NCBI GenBank assembly: GCA_963754285.1
Contig: CAVWFN010000007.1
Span: forward strand, 496,001-560,000
Direction of reading: 5' to 3'
Origin: RYN-133 sp963754285
GTDB lineage: Bacteria > Actinomycetota > Actinomycetes > Mycobacteriales > Jatrophihabitantaceae
Length of the DNA: 64,000 nt
The translations under genes were made by a program, and so were the position numbers. Each line of letters starts with the position of its first letter. Position 1 is the stretch's first letter. The notes beneath the pieces are model-generated. The model had not been told where the DNA came from and searched no databases. It saw only the letters and a list, made by a program, of their open reading frames with translations. This document shows, one piece after another, positions 17,863 to 26,245 of the stretch.

Positions 17863-19365
17863 ATGGCTGAGGTTGTCGCGGCGATCGACCAGGGCACCAC
17901 GTCGACGCGGTGCATCCTGTTCGACCATGACGCGAAGATCGTCGCGGTCGAGCAGGTCGAGCACCGGCAGATCCTGCCGCGGCGCGGCTGGGTCGAGCAC
18001 GATGCGGCCGAGATCTGGACGAACACCCGCCGGGTGTTGGGCGGTGCGATCGGGCGCGCCGAGGTGAAATCGAGCGACATCGCGGCCATCGGCATCACGA
18101 ACCAGCGAGAGACGGCGCTCGTGTGGGACCGGTCGACCGGCGAACCGGTCGGGCCGGCGATCGTCTGGCAGGACACGCGCACTCAGTCGATCTGCAATTC
18201 GTTGGGCGAGCTGGGTGATGGTGCCGAGCGGTACCGCGCACGCACGGGCCTGCCGCTGGCGACGTACTTCGCGGGGCCGAAGGTGCGCTGGATCCTCGAC
18301 AACGTCGACGGTGCCCGCTCGCGTGCCGAGAAGGGTGAGCTCGCGTTCGGGACGATCGACAGCTGGGTGCTCTGGAACCTGTCGGGCGGTGTCGACGGCG
18401 GCGTGCACATGACCGACGCGACCAACGCCAGCCGCACCCTGCTGATGGATCTCGACACGCTCGAATGGATTCCCGAGATCGCTGAGGAGATGGGCGTGCC
18501 GCTTGCGATGCTGCCCGAGATCCACTCGTCCTCGGAGGTCTATGCGAAGGCACGCGAGAAGGGTGCGCTGGCCGGTGTGCCGATCGCGGGCATCCTCGGC
18601 GACCAACAAGCGGCGACCTTCGGCCAGGCGTGCCTCGAGCCCGGCGAGGCCAAGAACACTTATGGAACAGGCAATTTCCTGTTGCTGAACACCGGGACCG
18701 AGAAGGTGATGAGCGAGAACGGCCTGCTCACCACGGTCTGTTACGCACTGGACGGCCAGGACACCGTCTATGCACTCGAGGGTTCGATCGCGGTCACCGG
18801 CTCGTTGGTGCAGTGGCTGCGCGACAATCTGAAGCTGATCTCGGATGCATCCGAGATCGAGGCGCTCGCCCGCTCGGTCGACGACAACGGCGGCGCGTAC
18901 ATCGTCCCGGCGTTCTCGGGACTGTTCGCGCCGCACTGGCGCCCGGATGCCCGCGGCGCGATCGTCGGGCTGACCCGGTTCGTCGAGCGCGGCCACCTCG
19001 CGCGCGCCGCGCTGGAAGCCACTGCGTTCCAGACCCGCGAGGTCGTCGAGGCGATGAACGCCGACTCCGGCGTCGACCTGACCTCGTTGAAGGTCGACGG
19101 CGGCATGGTGGTCAACGAGCTGCTGATGCAGTTCCAGGCCGACATCCTCGACGTCCCGGTCGTGCGCCCGGTCGTGGCCGAGACGACCGCGCTGGGCGCT
19201 GCCTACGCCGCCGGCCTCGCCGTCGGGTTCTGGTCGTCCACAGACGAGATCCGCGCGAACTGGTCGGCCGACAAGCAATGGGATCCGCAGCTCGACGCCG
19301 ACGAGCGCGAGTCGCTGTACGCCGACTGGAAGAAGGCGGTCACGCGGACGTTCGACTGGGCGTGA
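17863..19365 (+). CDS. glpK: Glycerol kinase
   Basis: 500 residues, ATP-dependent phosphorylation of glycerol. The N-terminus AAIDQGTTSTRCILFDHD is the phosphate-1 motif of the FGGY family; GITNQRETALVWDRSTGEPVGPAIVWQD, YFAGPKVRWILD, GTIDSWVLWNLSGG and GDQQAATFGQACLEPGEAKNTYGTG are all typical of GlpK, as is the C-terminal DGGMVVNELLMQFQADIL. The ATG at 17863 has no obvious ribosome site, consistent with a leaderless message. It makes the substrate of glpD, which lies divergently beside it. No facilitator gene (glpF) is in the window. Confidence 0.95.
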   Translation: MAEVVAAIDQGTTSTRCILFDHDAKIVAVEQVEHRQILPRRGWVEHDAAEIWTNTRRVLGGAIGRAEVKSSDIAAIGITNQRETALVWDRSTGEPVGPAIVWQDTRTQSICNSLGELGDGAERYRARTGLPLATYFAGPKVRWILDNVDGARSRAEKGELAFGTIDSWVLWNLSGGVDGGVHMTDATNASRTLLMDLDTLEWIPEIAEEMGVPLAMLPEIHSSSEVYAKAREKGALAGVPIAGILGDQQAATFGQACLEPGEAKNTYGTGNFLLLNTGTEKVMSENGLLTTVCYALDGQDTVYALEGSIAVTGSLVQWLRDNLKLISDASEIEALARSVDDNGGAYIVPAFSGLFAPHWRPDARGAIVGLTRFVERGHLARAALEATAFQTREVVEAMNADSGVDLTSLKVDGGMVVNELLMQFQADILDVPVVRPVVAETTALGAAYAAGLAVGFWSSTDEIRANWSADKQWDPQLDADERESLYADWKKAVTRTFDWA

Positions 19366-19373
19366 GCGTGTTG

Positions 19374-20240
19374 TCAGTCCGAACTTCCGAACTCGACAAT
19401 CGCGATGCCGAGCATCACCAGTCCGAGCGCGAGCACGACCGCGACCTCGAGCAGCGTCGGCACGTGCCACCCGAGCCAGGTGATGCCGGGGTCGAGACGC
19501 TGGCGGACATCCGGTGCGAGCGAGAGGTGGGCGAACACAACGCGCCGCATCGGGTCGACGGCGTAGGTGAGCGGATCGATCCGGTTGAGGACGGTGAGCC
19601 AGGTCGGCAGGTTCGACGCGGGGAACATCGCTCCGGACAGGAAGTACAGCGGCAGGATCAGCAACTGGGTCAGCGCCATGAACGACTGCATCTGGCTGAT
19701 GCGCGCCGCGCACATGACGCCGAAGGACGTGATCGTGAAGGCGAGCACCAGCTGGATGCCGAAGACGCCGAGGATCAGCGTCGGCGCGTAGGGAACGCCG
19801 ACGAGCCCGGCGATCAGGATGACGATGACGCCTTGGAACCCGGCGACGGTGGCGCCGCCGAGCACCTTTCCGATCACGAGCGAACTGCGCCGCACGGGCG
19901 CGACGAGCATCTCGCGGAGGAAGCCGAACTCGCGGTCCCACACGATGGACGCAGCGGAGAACATCGCCGTGAACATGACGGCCATGCCCAGGACGCCTGG
20001 GTACAGGAACGTGCGCAGCGACAAGCCACCCGTGCTCGCCGACGTCAGTCGCGACAGACCGCTGCCGAGGACGAACAGGAAGAGGAACGGCTGCACGAGC
20101 GAGGTCACGATTCGCAGGCGGTCGTTGAAGAATCTGATCAGCTCGCGCTGCCACACGATCTTGACCGCGCGCACCTCGCTGGCGGCCGTACGCGGGGGAA
20201 CCCGAACTTCGGCGACCGGGGCCGGAGCGGTGGCGGTCAT
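19374..20240 (-). CDS. ABC-2 type exporter permease (DrrB-like)
   Basis: 288 residues with six hydrophobic helices after a cytoplasmic tail. The pattern RELIRFFNDRLRIVTSLVQPFLFLFVLGSG, followed by REFGFLREMLVAPVRRSSLVIGK and PLYFLSGAMFPASNLPTWL, is that of ABC-2 permeases of daunorubicin-resistance type. Its ATG overlaps the stop of the ATPase gene by four bases, so the two subunits are made together. The substrate (drug, lipid or other) is not predictable. Confidence 0.88.
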   Translation of the reverse strand: MTATAPAPVAEVRVPPRTAASEVRAVKIVWQRELIRFFNDRLRIVTSLVQPFLFLFVLGSGLSRLTSASTGGLSLRTFLYPGVLGMAVMFTAMFSAASIVWDREFGFLREMLVAPVRRSSLVIGKVLGGATVAGFQGVIVILIAGLVGVPYAPTLILGVFGIQLVLAFTITSFGVMCAARISQMQSFMALTQLLILPLYFLSGAMFPASNLPTWLTVLNRIDPLTYAVDPMRRVVFAHLSLAPDVRQRLDPGITWLGWHVPTLLEVAVVLALGLVMLGIAIVEFGSSD

Positions 20241-21241
20241 CGGCGCACTCCTCGAAACATCTGCATGTGCTCGCGTCCGCGCTGGGCAACGGTCGTCTCG
20301 GCGTCACGGATCGTCGTACCGGTGTAGGACATGAAAACGTCGTCCAGCGTCGGTCGCGCGACGCTGACCGACTGGATCGGACGACCGAGCTCGGCGAACA
20401 ACCTCGGGACGAATGCCTCGCCGCTGTCGACGGCGAACGTGACCAGTCCTTCCGAGACGCTCGCGGCGAGCCCGAACTGCTTGTCCAGCGCGGCGATGGC
20501 TGCATCATCGTCGTCGGTCTGGATGCGGACGGTGTCCTTGCCGACGCTCGCCTTCAGCGCCTCAGGAGTGTCCTCGGCGATGATCCGGCCGTGGTCCATG
20601 ATCGCGATGCGGTCGCAGAACTCCGCCTCGTCCATGTAGTGCGTCGTCATGAAGATCGTGATGTCCTCGGCCGCCTTGAGCTGGCGGATGTACTTCCAGA
20701 TCGAGCTTCGCGTCTGCGGATCGAGCCCGACCGTGGGCTCGTCCAGGAACAGCACCCGCGGCGAGTGCATCAGGCCACGGGCGATCTCCAGGCGGCGCCG
20801 CATGCCGCCGGAGAAGGTGCGCACCTTGCTGTCGCGCCGGTCCCACAGGCCCACCATGTCGAGCACCTGCCGCAGTCGCGGCTCGACCGCGGCGCGCGGG
20901 ATCCCGTAGAGCTCGGCGTGCAGCCGCAGATTGCGTTCGGCGGTCAGATAGAGGTCGAGCGTGCTGTCCTGGAAGACCAGACCGATGTTGCGCCGCACCT
21001 CGCCGCGCTCTTTGACGACGTCGAAGCCGGCTACACGCGCGGAGCCGGCGGTCGGCGTCGCCAGAGTGCACAACATGCTGATCGTGGTGGACTTCCCGGC
21101 GCCATTGGGACCGAGGAATCCGAAGATCTCGCCGGACGCGACCGAGAGATCGATTCCGCGGACGGCCTCGAAGTCGCCGTACCGTTTCACCAAGCCGTCG
21201 ACGGCCACCGCCGGCGCAGTCGTCACACCGGATGCAGGCAT
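20237..21241 (-). CDS. ABC exporter ATP-binding protein (DrrA-like)
   Basis: 334 residues from the ATG at 21241; the longer open frame beyond it is antisense to the next gene. Walker A is GPNGAGKS (around residue 44), the signature is FSGGMRRRLEIARGL, Walker B is VLFLDEPTVGLD, and the switch is TTHYMDEAEFCDRI. The ~90-residue C-terminal extension with VSVARPTLDDVFMSYTG is the DrrA-type tail that pairs with DrrB-like permeases. It forms a two-gene exporter with the 19374 permease and is divergent from the peptidase E gene across 68 bases. Confidence 0.9.
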   Translation of the reverse strand: MPASGVTTAPAVAVDGLVKRYGDFEAVRGIDLSVASGEIFGFLGPNGAGKSTTISMLCTLATPTAGSARVAGFDVVKERGEVRRNIGLVFQDSTLDLYLTAERNLRLHAELYGIPRAAVEPRLRQVLDMVGLWDRRDSKVRTFSGGMRRRLEIARGLMHSPRVLFLDEPTVGLDPQTRSSIWKYIRQLKAAEDITIFMTTHYMDEAEFCDRIAIMDHGRIIAEDTPEALKASVGKDTVRIQTDDDDAAIAALDKQFGLAASVSEGLVTFAVDSGEAFVPRLFAELGRPIQSVSVARPTLDDVFMSYTGTTIRDAETTVAQRGREHMQMFRGVRR

Positions 21242-21309
21242 GATCCGAGCGTAACTTGGCAGCCTGTGGCGGCCCGTCGTCGTGCTGCACCGTCGATCCT
21301 GGAGGCGTC

Positions 21310-21969
21310 GTGAAGCTGCTGCTGACCTCAGGCGGCGTGACCAACCCGAGCATCCACGCGGCGCTCGTACAGCTTCTCGGCAAGCCGGTGTCGGACTGCC
21401 ACGCGTTGGTCGTCCCGACGGCTCAGTGGGGTCACCCGATGTGCGGACCGTCCTCGGTGCGGGGGCTCGTGGCCGCTGAGCCCAGATTCCGACACTTCTC
21501 CGGCCTGGGCTGGGCCTCACTCGGCGTCCTCGAGTTGTCCGCGTTGCCGACGATCGGAGCGCAGCGCTGGGTCCCGTGGGTGCGCGAGGCCGACGTTCTG
21601 CTGGTCGACGGCGGCGACGCAACGTACTTGTGCCACTGGATGCGCGAGTCCGGGCTGGCCGACCTGCTGCCGTCGCTACCAGACACGGTGTGGGTGGGCG
21701 TCAGCGCCGGCAGCATGGTGATGACACCACGGATCGGCGACCTGTTCGTCGAATGGGCGTCTGCTCCGGACGACCGCACCCTGGGCGTCGTCGACTTCTC
21801 GATCTTCCCGCACCTGGACGCGTTCCCGACGAACACGATGGAGGCAGCCGAGCGTTGGGCCGCAGACCTCGGCGTCCCGGCCTACGTGATCGACGAACAA
21901 ACTGCGATCACGGTGGTCGACGGCACGGTCGAGGTCGTTTCCGAAGGGCGATGGGCGAAAATCGCCTGA
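21310..21969 (+). CDS. Peptidase E-like protein (peptidase S51 / class I GATase-like)
   Basis: 219 residues from GTG 21310, with GGAGG five bases upstream. The fold begins MKLLLTSGGVTNPSI; the nucleophile elbow is VGVSAGSMVM (Ser in the S51 G-x-S-A-G motif, around residue 134), preceded by LLVDGGDATYLCHWM and followed by FPHLDAFPTNT. Peptidase E cleaves Asp-X dipeptides; many actinobacterial relatives are uncharacterised and may act on other substrates. It is followed by the LigD polymerase-domain gene on the same strand. Confidence 0.8.
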   Translation: MKLLLTSGGVTNPSIHAALVQLLGKPVSDCHALVVPTAQWGHPMCGPSSVRGLVAAEPRFRHFSGLGWASLGVLELSALPTIGAQRWVPWVREADVLLVDGGDATYLCHWMRESGLADLLPSLPDTVWVGVSAGSMVMTPRIGDLFVEWASAPDDRTLGVVDFSIFPHLDAFPTNTMEAAERWAADLGVPAYVIDEQTAITVVDGTVEVVSEGRWAKIA

Positions 21970-22007
21970 TCGCTGTCGCTGTCTGATCACCGGGGGAAAA
22001 TGGTTCG

Positions 22008-22958
22008 GTGGCAACGAGTGAAACCCGCGACGGCGTCGCCCTCACCAACTTGGACGAACCGCTGTTCGACGGTGCGGACGCGACCAAGCGCGACCTCGTC
22101 GACTACCTCGATGCGATGCACGAGCGGGTGGTCGCCGCACTGCGCGACCGGCCGTTGTCGGTGATCCGCGTCCTGCGCGGCCAGAAGCCGTTCATGCAGA
22201 AGAACGTCCCGAAGTACACGCCGCAGTGGGTTGCCACCACCCCGATCTGGTCAGCGGCATCAAAGCGCGAGATCGCGTACGCCCTGTGCAACGACCGGCG
22301 CACGTTGTTGTGGCTCGCCAATCAGCGGGCCGTGGAGTTTCATCCCACCCTGTTCCGGATTCCCGAGATCGACGCCCCGACCCATCTCGTCCTCGACCTG
22401 GACCCACCGGAGGGCGGCAACTTCGGCTCGGTTGTCGCAGCGGCCGAGTTGGTTCGTCAGGCGCTTGCCGAAGCCGGCTTGACCGGTGCCGTGAAAACCA
22501 GTGGGTCGAAGGGCGTGCACGTGTTCGTCCCGGTGACGGGCGCGAGCACTCAGGACGTCGCCCTCGCCACCCGGGCGCTCGCCGTGCGCGCCGAGGCGCT
22601 GGACCCTGCCGTCGCGACGACCGCATTCATCAAGGCCGATCGCGAGGGCAAGGTCTTTCTCGACTCCACGCGAGCCGGCGGCGGCAGTGTCGCGGCCGTG
22701 TACAGCCCGCGGCTGCGACCAGGAACGCCGGTGTCGTTCCCGATCGGCTGGTCTGATCTCGCCGACGTCACCCCAGCCGACTTCACCGTTCGCACCACTC
22801 CCCGCCTGCTCGGTGACGACGACCCGTGGCAGGAGCAGATGCCGGCTTCGCAACAGCTGCCGACCGAACTGGTCGAGCAGGGCCGCACCATTCCGGCCGC
22901 TCGCGCCCAAGCGCTCCACGAAGAGCTGCGACACCACCACCGTGGCGAACGTGCCTGA
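22008..22958 (+). CDS. Standalone LigD-type polymerase domain protein
   Basis: 316 residues, GTG start. It matches the polymerase (archaeo-eukaryotic primase-fold) domain of LigD: MQKNVPKYTPQWV, VEFHPTLFRI, the catalytic LVLDLDPPE (two metal-binding Asp, around residue 129), VKTSGSKGVHVFVPV and KVFLDSTRAGGG (third acidic residue). No ligase or nuclease domain is attached, which is common in actinobacteria, where the parts are often separate genes. LigD-type polymerases add ribonucleotides at breaks during end joining. No ku or ligase gene is visible nearby. The next start is only 4 bases after its stop. Confidence 0.88.
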   Translation: MATSETRDGVALTNLDEPLFDGADATKRDLVDYLDAMHERVVAALRDRPLSVIRVLRGQKPFMQKNVPKYTPQWVATTPIWSAASKREIAYALCNDRRTLLWLANQRAVEFHPTLFRIPEIDAPTHLVLDLDPPEGGNFGSVVAAAELVRQALAEAGLTGAVKTSGSKGVHVFVPVTGASTQDVALATRALAVRAEALDPAVATTAFIKADREGKVFLDSTRAGGGSVAAVYSPRLRPGTPVSFPIGWSDLADVTPADFTVRTTPRLLGDDDPWQEQMPASQQLPTELVEQGRTIPAARAQALHEELRHHHRGERA

Positions 22959-22961
22959 CCG

Positions 22962-23708
22962 ATGGCCGACGTGGAGGACGTAGAGGTTGTCGTAGCGCAC
23001 AGCGAGCGCGCGACGGTGCGTGTCGGCGAGGTGTTCCTGAAGATCGATGCCGATCAGGCTCGTACCGACATCGAGGTCGAGGCGATGGCGATGGCACCGG
23101 TCCCCACCCCCCAGATCCTGTGGCGTAAGCCGCCCGTGCTCGCGCTAGCCGCTGTCCCCGGGACGGCACTCGGCCACCTCGGCGAGCCCTCCATCGCGTC
23201 CTCGGCGGCGTGGGTCGCGGCGGGTGGCGCAGTGCGGTCGCTGCACGACGCGCCCCTGCCTCCGTGGCCCGGTCGCACCGTCGACGAGCTCGCAGCCCGC
23301 CTGGCGCACGAATGCGAGTGGCTTGTCGCGAGCGACGTCCTTCCCGCCGAACTCGTCGCGCGCAACCGCCGGCTCGCCGAGACTGCACTGCGGCCATGGA
23401 CACCGGTGTTCATCCACGGCGACCTGCAAGTTGACCACGTGTTCCTCGATCGAGACGAGGTCACCGGCGTCATCGACTGGTCGGAGGGAGCCCAGGGCGA
23501 CGCGCTGTTCGACCTCGCCACCCTCACACTCGGACACCCGGAGCGCCTTGACGACGTCATCGCCGGGTACGGCGCCGACGTCGATCGCGAACTCATCCGC
23601 GCGTGGTGGGCGTTGCGGTGCCTGAGCAACGTCCGCTGGCTCTTCGAGCACGGGTACGGGTCGCCCGAGACCTATCCCGAGGTCGCCGTGCTCCGCTCCG
23701 TGACATGA
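22962..23708 (+). CDS. Aminoglycoside-phosphotransferase-fold kinase
   Basis: 248 residues. The APH fold is shown by the N-lobe VGEVFLKIDADQARTDIEVEAM, the catalytic loop FIHGDLQVDHVFLD (HGDxxxxH/N, around residue 155) and the metal-binding VIDWSEGAQGDALFDLATLTL (DW motif). The family includes antibiotic, choline and homoserine-type kinases; small standalone members are common in actinobacteria and mostly uncharacterised. It follows the LigD polymerase gene with 3 bases between, suggesting cotranscription, but no functional link is obvious. Confidence 0.82.
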   Translation: MADVEDVEVVVAHSERATVRVGEVFLKIDADQARTDIEVEAMAMAPVPTPQILWRKPPVLALAAVPGTALGHLGEPSIASSAAWVAAGGAVRSLHDAPLPPWPGRTVDELAARLAHECEWLVASDVLPAELVARNRRLAETALRPWTPVFIHGDLQVDHVFLDRDEVTGVIDWSEGAQGDALFDLATLTLGHPERLDDVIAGYGADVDRELIRAWWALRCLSNVRWLFEHGYGSPETYPEVAVLRSVT

Positions 23709-23720
23709 GAACACCCGCGA

Positions 23721-24003
23721 GTCGTCCCGGTCGGCTATCTGCTGCGCGAGGAGAAGTTCGTCTTCTTCACCATCCCCAGCTCGGACAAGGTTCCAGCGCT
23801 GCATCGACGTATCTGACGAATACCTCGAGGCGTCGTTCCGGACGATGCCCGCCGATCAGCACGCCGGGGTCGAACAGCAGGTGCGCGCGCTCTACGACTC
23901 GATGGTGCGCATCGTGGTTACGCCGACCTGGGTGCGGCTCAACGACTTCGAACGGACCGCACCGCGTGCGGTCGAACGCCTCGTCGAGGCCAAGCAGGGT
24001 TGA
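23721..24003 (+). pseudogene. Decayed pyridoxamine-phosphate-oxidase-like gene fragment
   Basis: No intact frame exists here, but two pieces look coding. In one frame 23721-23813 reads VVPVGYLLREEKFVFFTIPS then SDKVPALHRRI and stops; in another frame 23809-24003 reads VSDEYLEASFRTMPADQHAG and later MVRIVVTPTWVRLNDFERTA before TGA. The order (strand with substrate pocket, then the VRI-x-V-x-PTW C-terminal strand) is that of small split-barrel flavin/F420 proteins. The start and the middle are missing. It is a remnant left by deletion and frameshift. The assignment rests on motif resemblance only. Confidence 0.55.
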
Positions 24004-24016
24004 CGACCGTCGGGCA

Positions 24017-24886
24017 TCATTTCGACCCGGCGGCCACGAGTGTCGCGGTGATGGGTTCGAGTTCGGCGACGAGTTCGTCGCGCTCGGCCACAGACAGTGC
24101 CTCGTACGGCGCGGCGGCGAGCTCGTCGGTCACGGCCTCGATGCGCTGCGTGATCACGCGTCCGGCATCGGTGAGACGGCCGCCGGCGTCGATGAGATCG
24201 CGCTGGCGCAAGCCCGCCATGACCGTGTCCAGCTTCGCTTTGGGCAGGTGGTGAATGCGTCCGAACGACTCGGGCGGGTAGATGCCGTGCGCAGCTGCCC
24301 ACAGCGCGTGGGCCTCAGTGCCACCGACGCGTGCGCCGACGAGCGCCGCGACGTGTCCGTCCCCACGGTGCTCGCGCAGCATGGTCGCGCCGTGCCACAG
24401 TCGCGCGACGGGCTCGCTCGGCACCGCGAGGGTGCGCATCCCGGCATACATCACCCGACCCGCTGTCGATGCGCTCTGCGCGGCCTTGGTGGTCAGGTCT
24501 GCTGCGCGCACCAGGCCCGGCGACTGCGCGAGATCGTCGCCCAGGATCCGGCGGAGTGAGCGTGCGCTGCCGCGCTCGCGGGCGGCGACCGACGCCTCGG
24601 GCGCGATCGTTTCCCACGCACTCGGTACGTGTCGCGCGACCTCGCCGTCGGCGAAGCTGTAGAAGGCCGCGTGCACGACCTCAGCCGGCACGCGCCCCAA
24701 CGGCGCCGCGCGGCTGGCGAAGTAGCCGTCCCAGTACGTGCGGTGGCCGAGTGCGGCCAGTTCCTCATTGCACTCGTCCGCGAAGAAGGTCACGAGGCAG
24801 ATCGGCTCCAGCAGGTCGAACATGCGACGGGCAGTGGCGGCCATGCCCGACATCATGCCGACCGGCGTGGTTGTGGCTAGCTTCAT
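24017..24886 (-). CDS. SCO6745-type protein
   Basis: 289 residues from the ATG at 24886 (a GTG two codons earlier is also possible; the longer frame upstream is Arg/Ser-rich and non-coding in character). Segments such as ARRMFDLLEPICLVTFFADECNEELAALGHRTYWDGYFASRAAPLG, VVHAAFYSFADG, and the C-terminal helix-turn-helix-like LRQRDLIDAGGRLTDAGRVITQRIEAVTDELA match the actinobacterial SCO6745 family. The C-terminal part resembles a MarR/winged helix. The function is unknown; it may be a regulator. Confidence 0.75.
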   Translation of the reverse strand: MKLATTTPVGMMSGMAATARRMFDLLEPICLVTFFADECNEELAALGHRTYWDGYFASRAAPLGRVPAEVVHAAFYSFADGEVARHVPSAWETIAPEASVAARERGSARSLRRILGDDLAQSPGLVRAADLTTKAAQSASTAGRVMYAGMRTLAVPSEPVARLWHGATMLREHRGDGHVAALVGARVGGTEAHALWAAAHGIYPPESFGRIHHLPKAKLDTVMAGLRQRDLIDAGGRLTDAGRVITQRIEAVTDELAAAPYEALSVAERDELVAELEPITATLVAAGSK

Positions 24887-25267
24887 GATCACGTCCTGTT
24901 GTTCGGCGGCGGTCCGTTCGAGCGACCTCACCTGTAGTACGAACAGCACCAGCCCAATCCGACATCGCGACCAGAAGTCCGATTTCCAAAAAACGTAACG
25001 GAGCAGTAATGTCCGTTTTGGGTTGCGACGCCGTGACGAGGCTGATTCCCCAGATTCCAGCTGGCACTCGGCGCCGATGCAATCACTGCCGCGTCGTCGT
25101 CGCACCGTCACTCGCCCCGCCGACGGCGACCCTGCGGGCGACGGCGCGGCAGGCCCGCATTGAGTCGGGCCCTCTTGGCTGAGAGATCCTTACCGTCCAA
25201 CTCTGGTGACAGGCTCGCCTGTTGCGGCATGATGCGCGATGCATTCCGGCGGAGGGATCTCGCGTCA
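24887..25267. other. 381-bp intergenic region, divergent promoters
   Basis: No gene is supported here. It separates the SCO6745-type gene (minus) from the small membrane protein gene (plus), so it should hold both promoters. There is a relatively AT-rich pocket around 24990-25025 with a short inverted repeat, AACGGA ... TCCGTT (about 25007-25020). The remainder is GC-rich with no recognised RNA or repeat. GGCGGAGGGATC upstream of 25268 supplies a ribosome site. Confidence 0.5.
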
Positions 25268-25549
25268 ATGATCAATGACCTGCTCACGTTGTTCGGTCTC
25301 ATGGGGGGCCGGTGGAGCCTCTTCTGGGGCGGCATCGGCAGCTGCCTGAGCGAGTTCGCCATCCTCGGAATCGTCTGGCACAAGCTCAACTGCCACGCGA
25401 AAGGCTGTTACCGCATCGGCTTGCACCACGTCGAGGGCACGCCCTACATCACGTGTCGCAAGCACCATCCCGTCCACCCGGGCAGCCGGGCGGCGACGGC
25501 GCAAGACATCGCGCAGGCCCACGCCGCCGCGACCCACACCGCGTCCTGA
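25268..25549 (+). CDS. Small single-helix membrane protein, also seen in actinophages
   Basis: 93 residues from the ATG at 25268. One hydrophobic helix (LFWGGIGSCLSEFAILGIVW, residues ~18-37) is followed by a Cys/His-rich tail: HKLNCHAKGCYRIGLHHVEGTPYITCRKHHP. The spaced Cys and His residues could bind a metal. Proteins of this shape (WSG-x-GSD-like helix, then NCH-x-x-GC and CRKHHP) occur in actinobacterial chromosomes and in actinophages, with no known function. There is no other phage gene in the window, so a prophage is not supported. Confidence 0.75.
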   Translation: MINDLLTLFGLMGGRWSLFWGGIGSCLSEFAILGIVWHKLNCHAKGCYRIGLHHVEGTPYITCRKHHPVHPGSRAATAQDIAQAHAAATHTAS

Positions 25550-25576
25550 CCTGCTGCCCCGAGCTGGACGGCGCCG

Positions 25577-26110
25577 CTAGGTGTCGAGGACGTTGGCAGC
25601 CAGTGCCGCCAGGACGCGCATGGTCGCGCGTTGTTCGTCCGAGAGACGGTGCTCGCGGTGCCACGCCGCGAAGATCGTGCCGACAATCTCTGCGCGCTGA
25701 ATCAGCGGAGCGCAGTACAGGGCCTGCGCCTGGTCACCCACCGGATACCCGATCACATTCGGAAACGTCTCGAGCACCTCGGCGCGCGTGGACAGCGCGT
25801 ACGTCGCGCCGTTGAGCACGGCCGCCCCGCCGGGAAATCCACGGTCGAGCGGAAGACTCTGCCACATGTAAGAGTCGTTGGACGCTGCCCGCGGAACAAG
25901 TGCCGCGATCTGCAGAACGCGCTTCGCGATATCGACCACGCTCACTCCCGCCGCAGCGGCGTCGAGGTAGCGCCGGGTGAGTGTGGCAATGACCTCGACC
26001 GAGTCGTCATTCGCCACGGCCACCTCGTCGGCTACCTGGCCGAGAAAGGCGAGCGAGGACAGCCGCTCAACGCTGAGCTCTGGTGCCTGACGGGAGTCGT
26101 TCACCTGCAC
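25577..26110 (-). CDS. GAF-domain-like protein
   Basis: 177 residues, soluble. After an N-terminal helical segment (LSSLAFLGQVADEVAVANDDSVEVIATLTRR) comes a GAF-like fold: VVDIAKRVLQIAALVPRAASND, LPLDRGFPGGAAVLNGATYALS, and the closing ALYCAPLIQRAEIVGTIFAAWHREHRLSDEQRATMRVLAALAANVL, which is the usual end of GAF domains. There is no output domain. It may sense a small molecule or act as a partner of another regulator. It is divergent from the kinase gene at 26246. Confidence 0.65.
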   Translation of the reverse strand: MQVNDSRQAPELSVERLSSLAFLGQVADEVAVANDDSVEVIATLTRRYLDAAAAGVSVVDIAKRVLQIAALVPRAASNDSYMWQSLPLDRGFPGGAAVLNGATYALSTRAEVLETFPNVIGYPVGDQAQALYCAPLIQRAEIVGTIFAAWHREHRLSDEQRATMRVLAALAANVLDT

Positions 26111-26245
26111 GCGTCCAGACCGTGGTGCACGCAGACCAACTCCTCACGCGGTACGTCGGTGTTCATGATGCCGGACCAACCGAGGACAGGCACAACGCCT
26201 CCGTCGCGCACGACCCGTCGAGGACGCGTGTGATGATCGGTTGTC
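26111..26245. promoter_or_regulatory. Divergent promoter region GAF protein / P-loop kinase
   Basis: 135 bases between outward-facing starts at 26110 and 26246. Moderately lower GC than the flanks. No clear palindrome or known operator was seen. Confidence 0.35.

Noticed and set aside
17845..20508. Minus-strand extension of the glpD frame to 20508
   Set aside because: It runs antisense through the whole of glpK; high-GC genomes leave such frames open by chance.
25170..25200. CTGAGA followed by pyrimidine-rich sequence, suggesting a TPP riboswitch
   Set aside because: The other conserved TPP elements are missing, and no thiamine gene is nearby.
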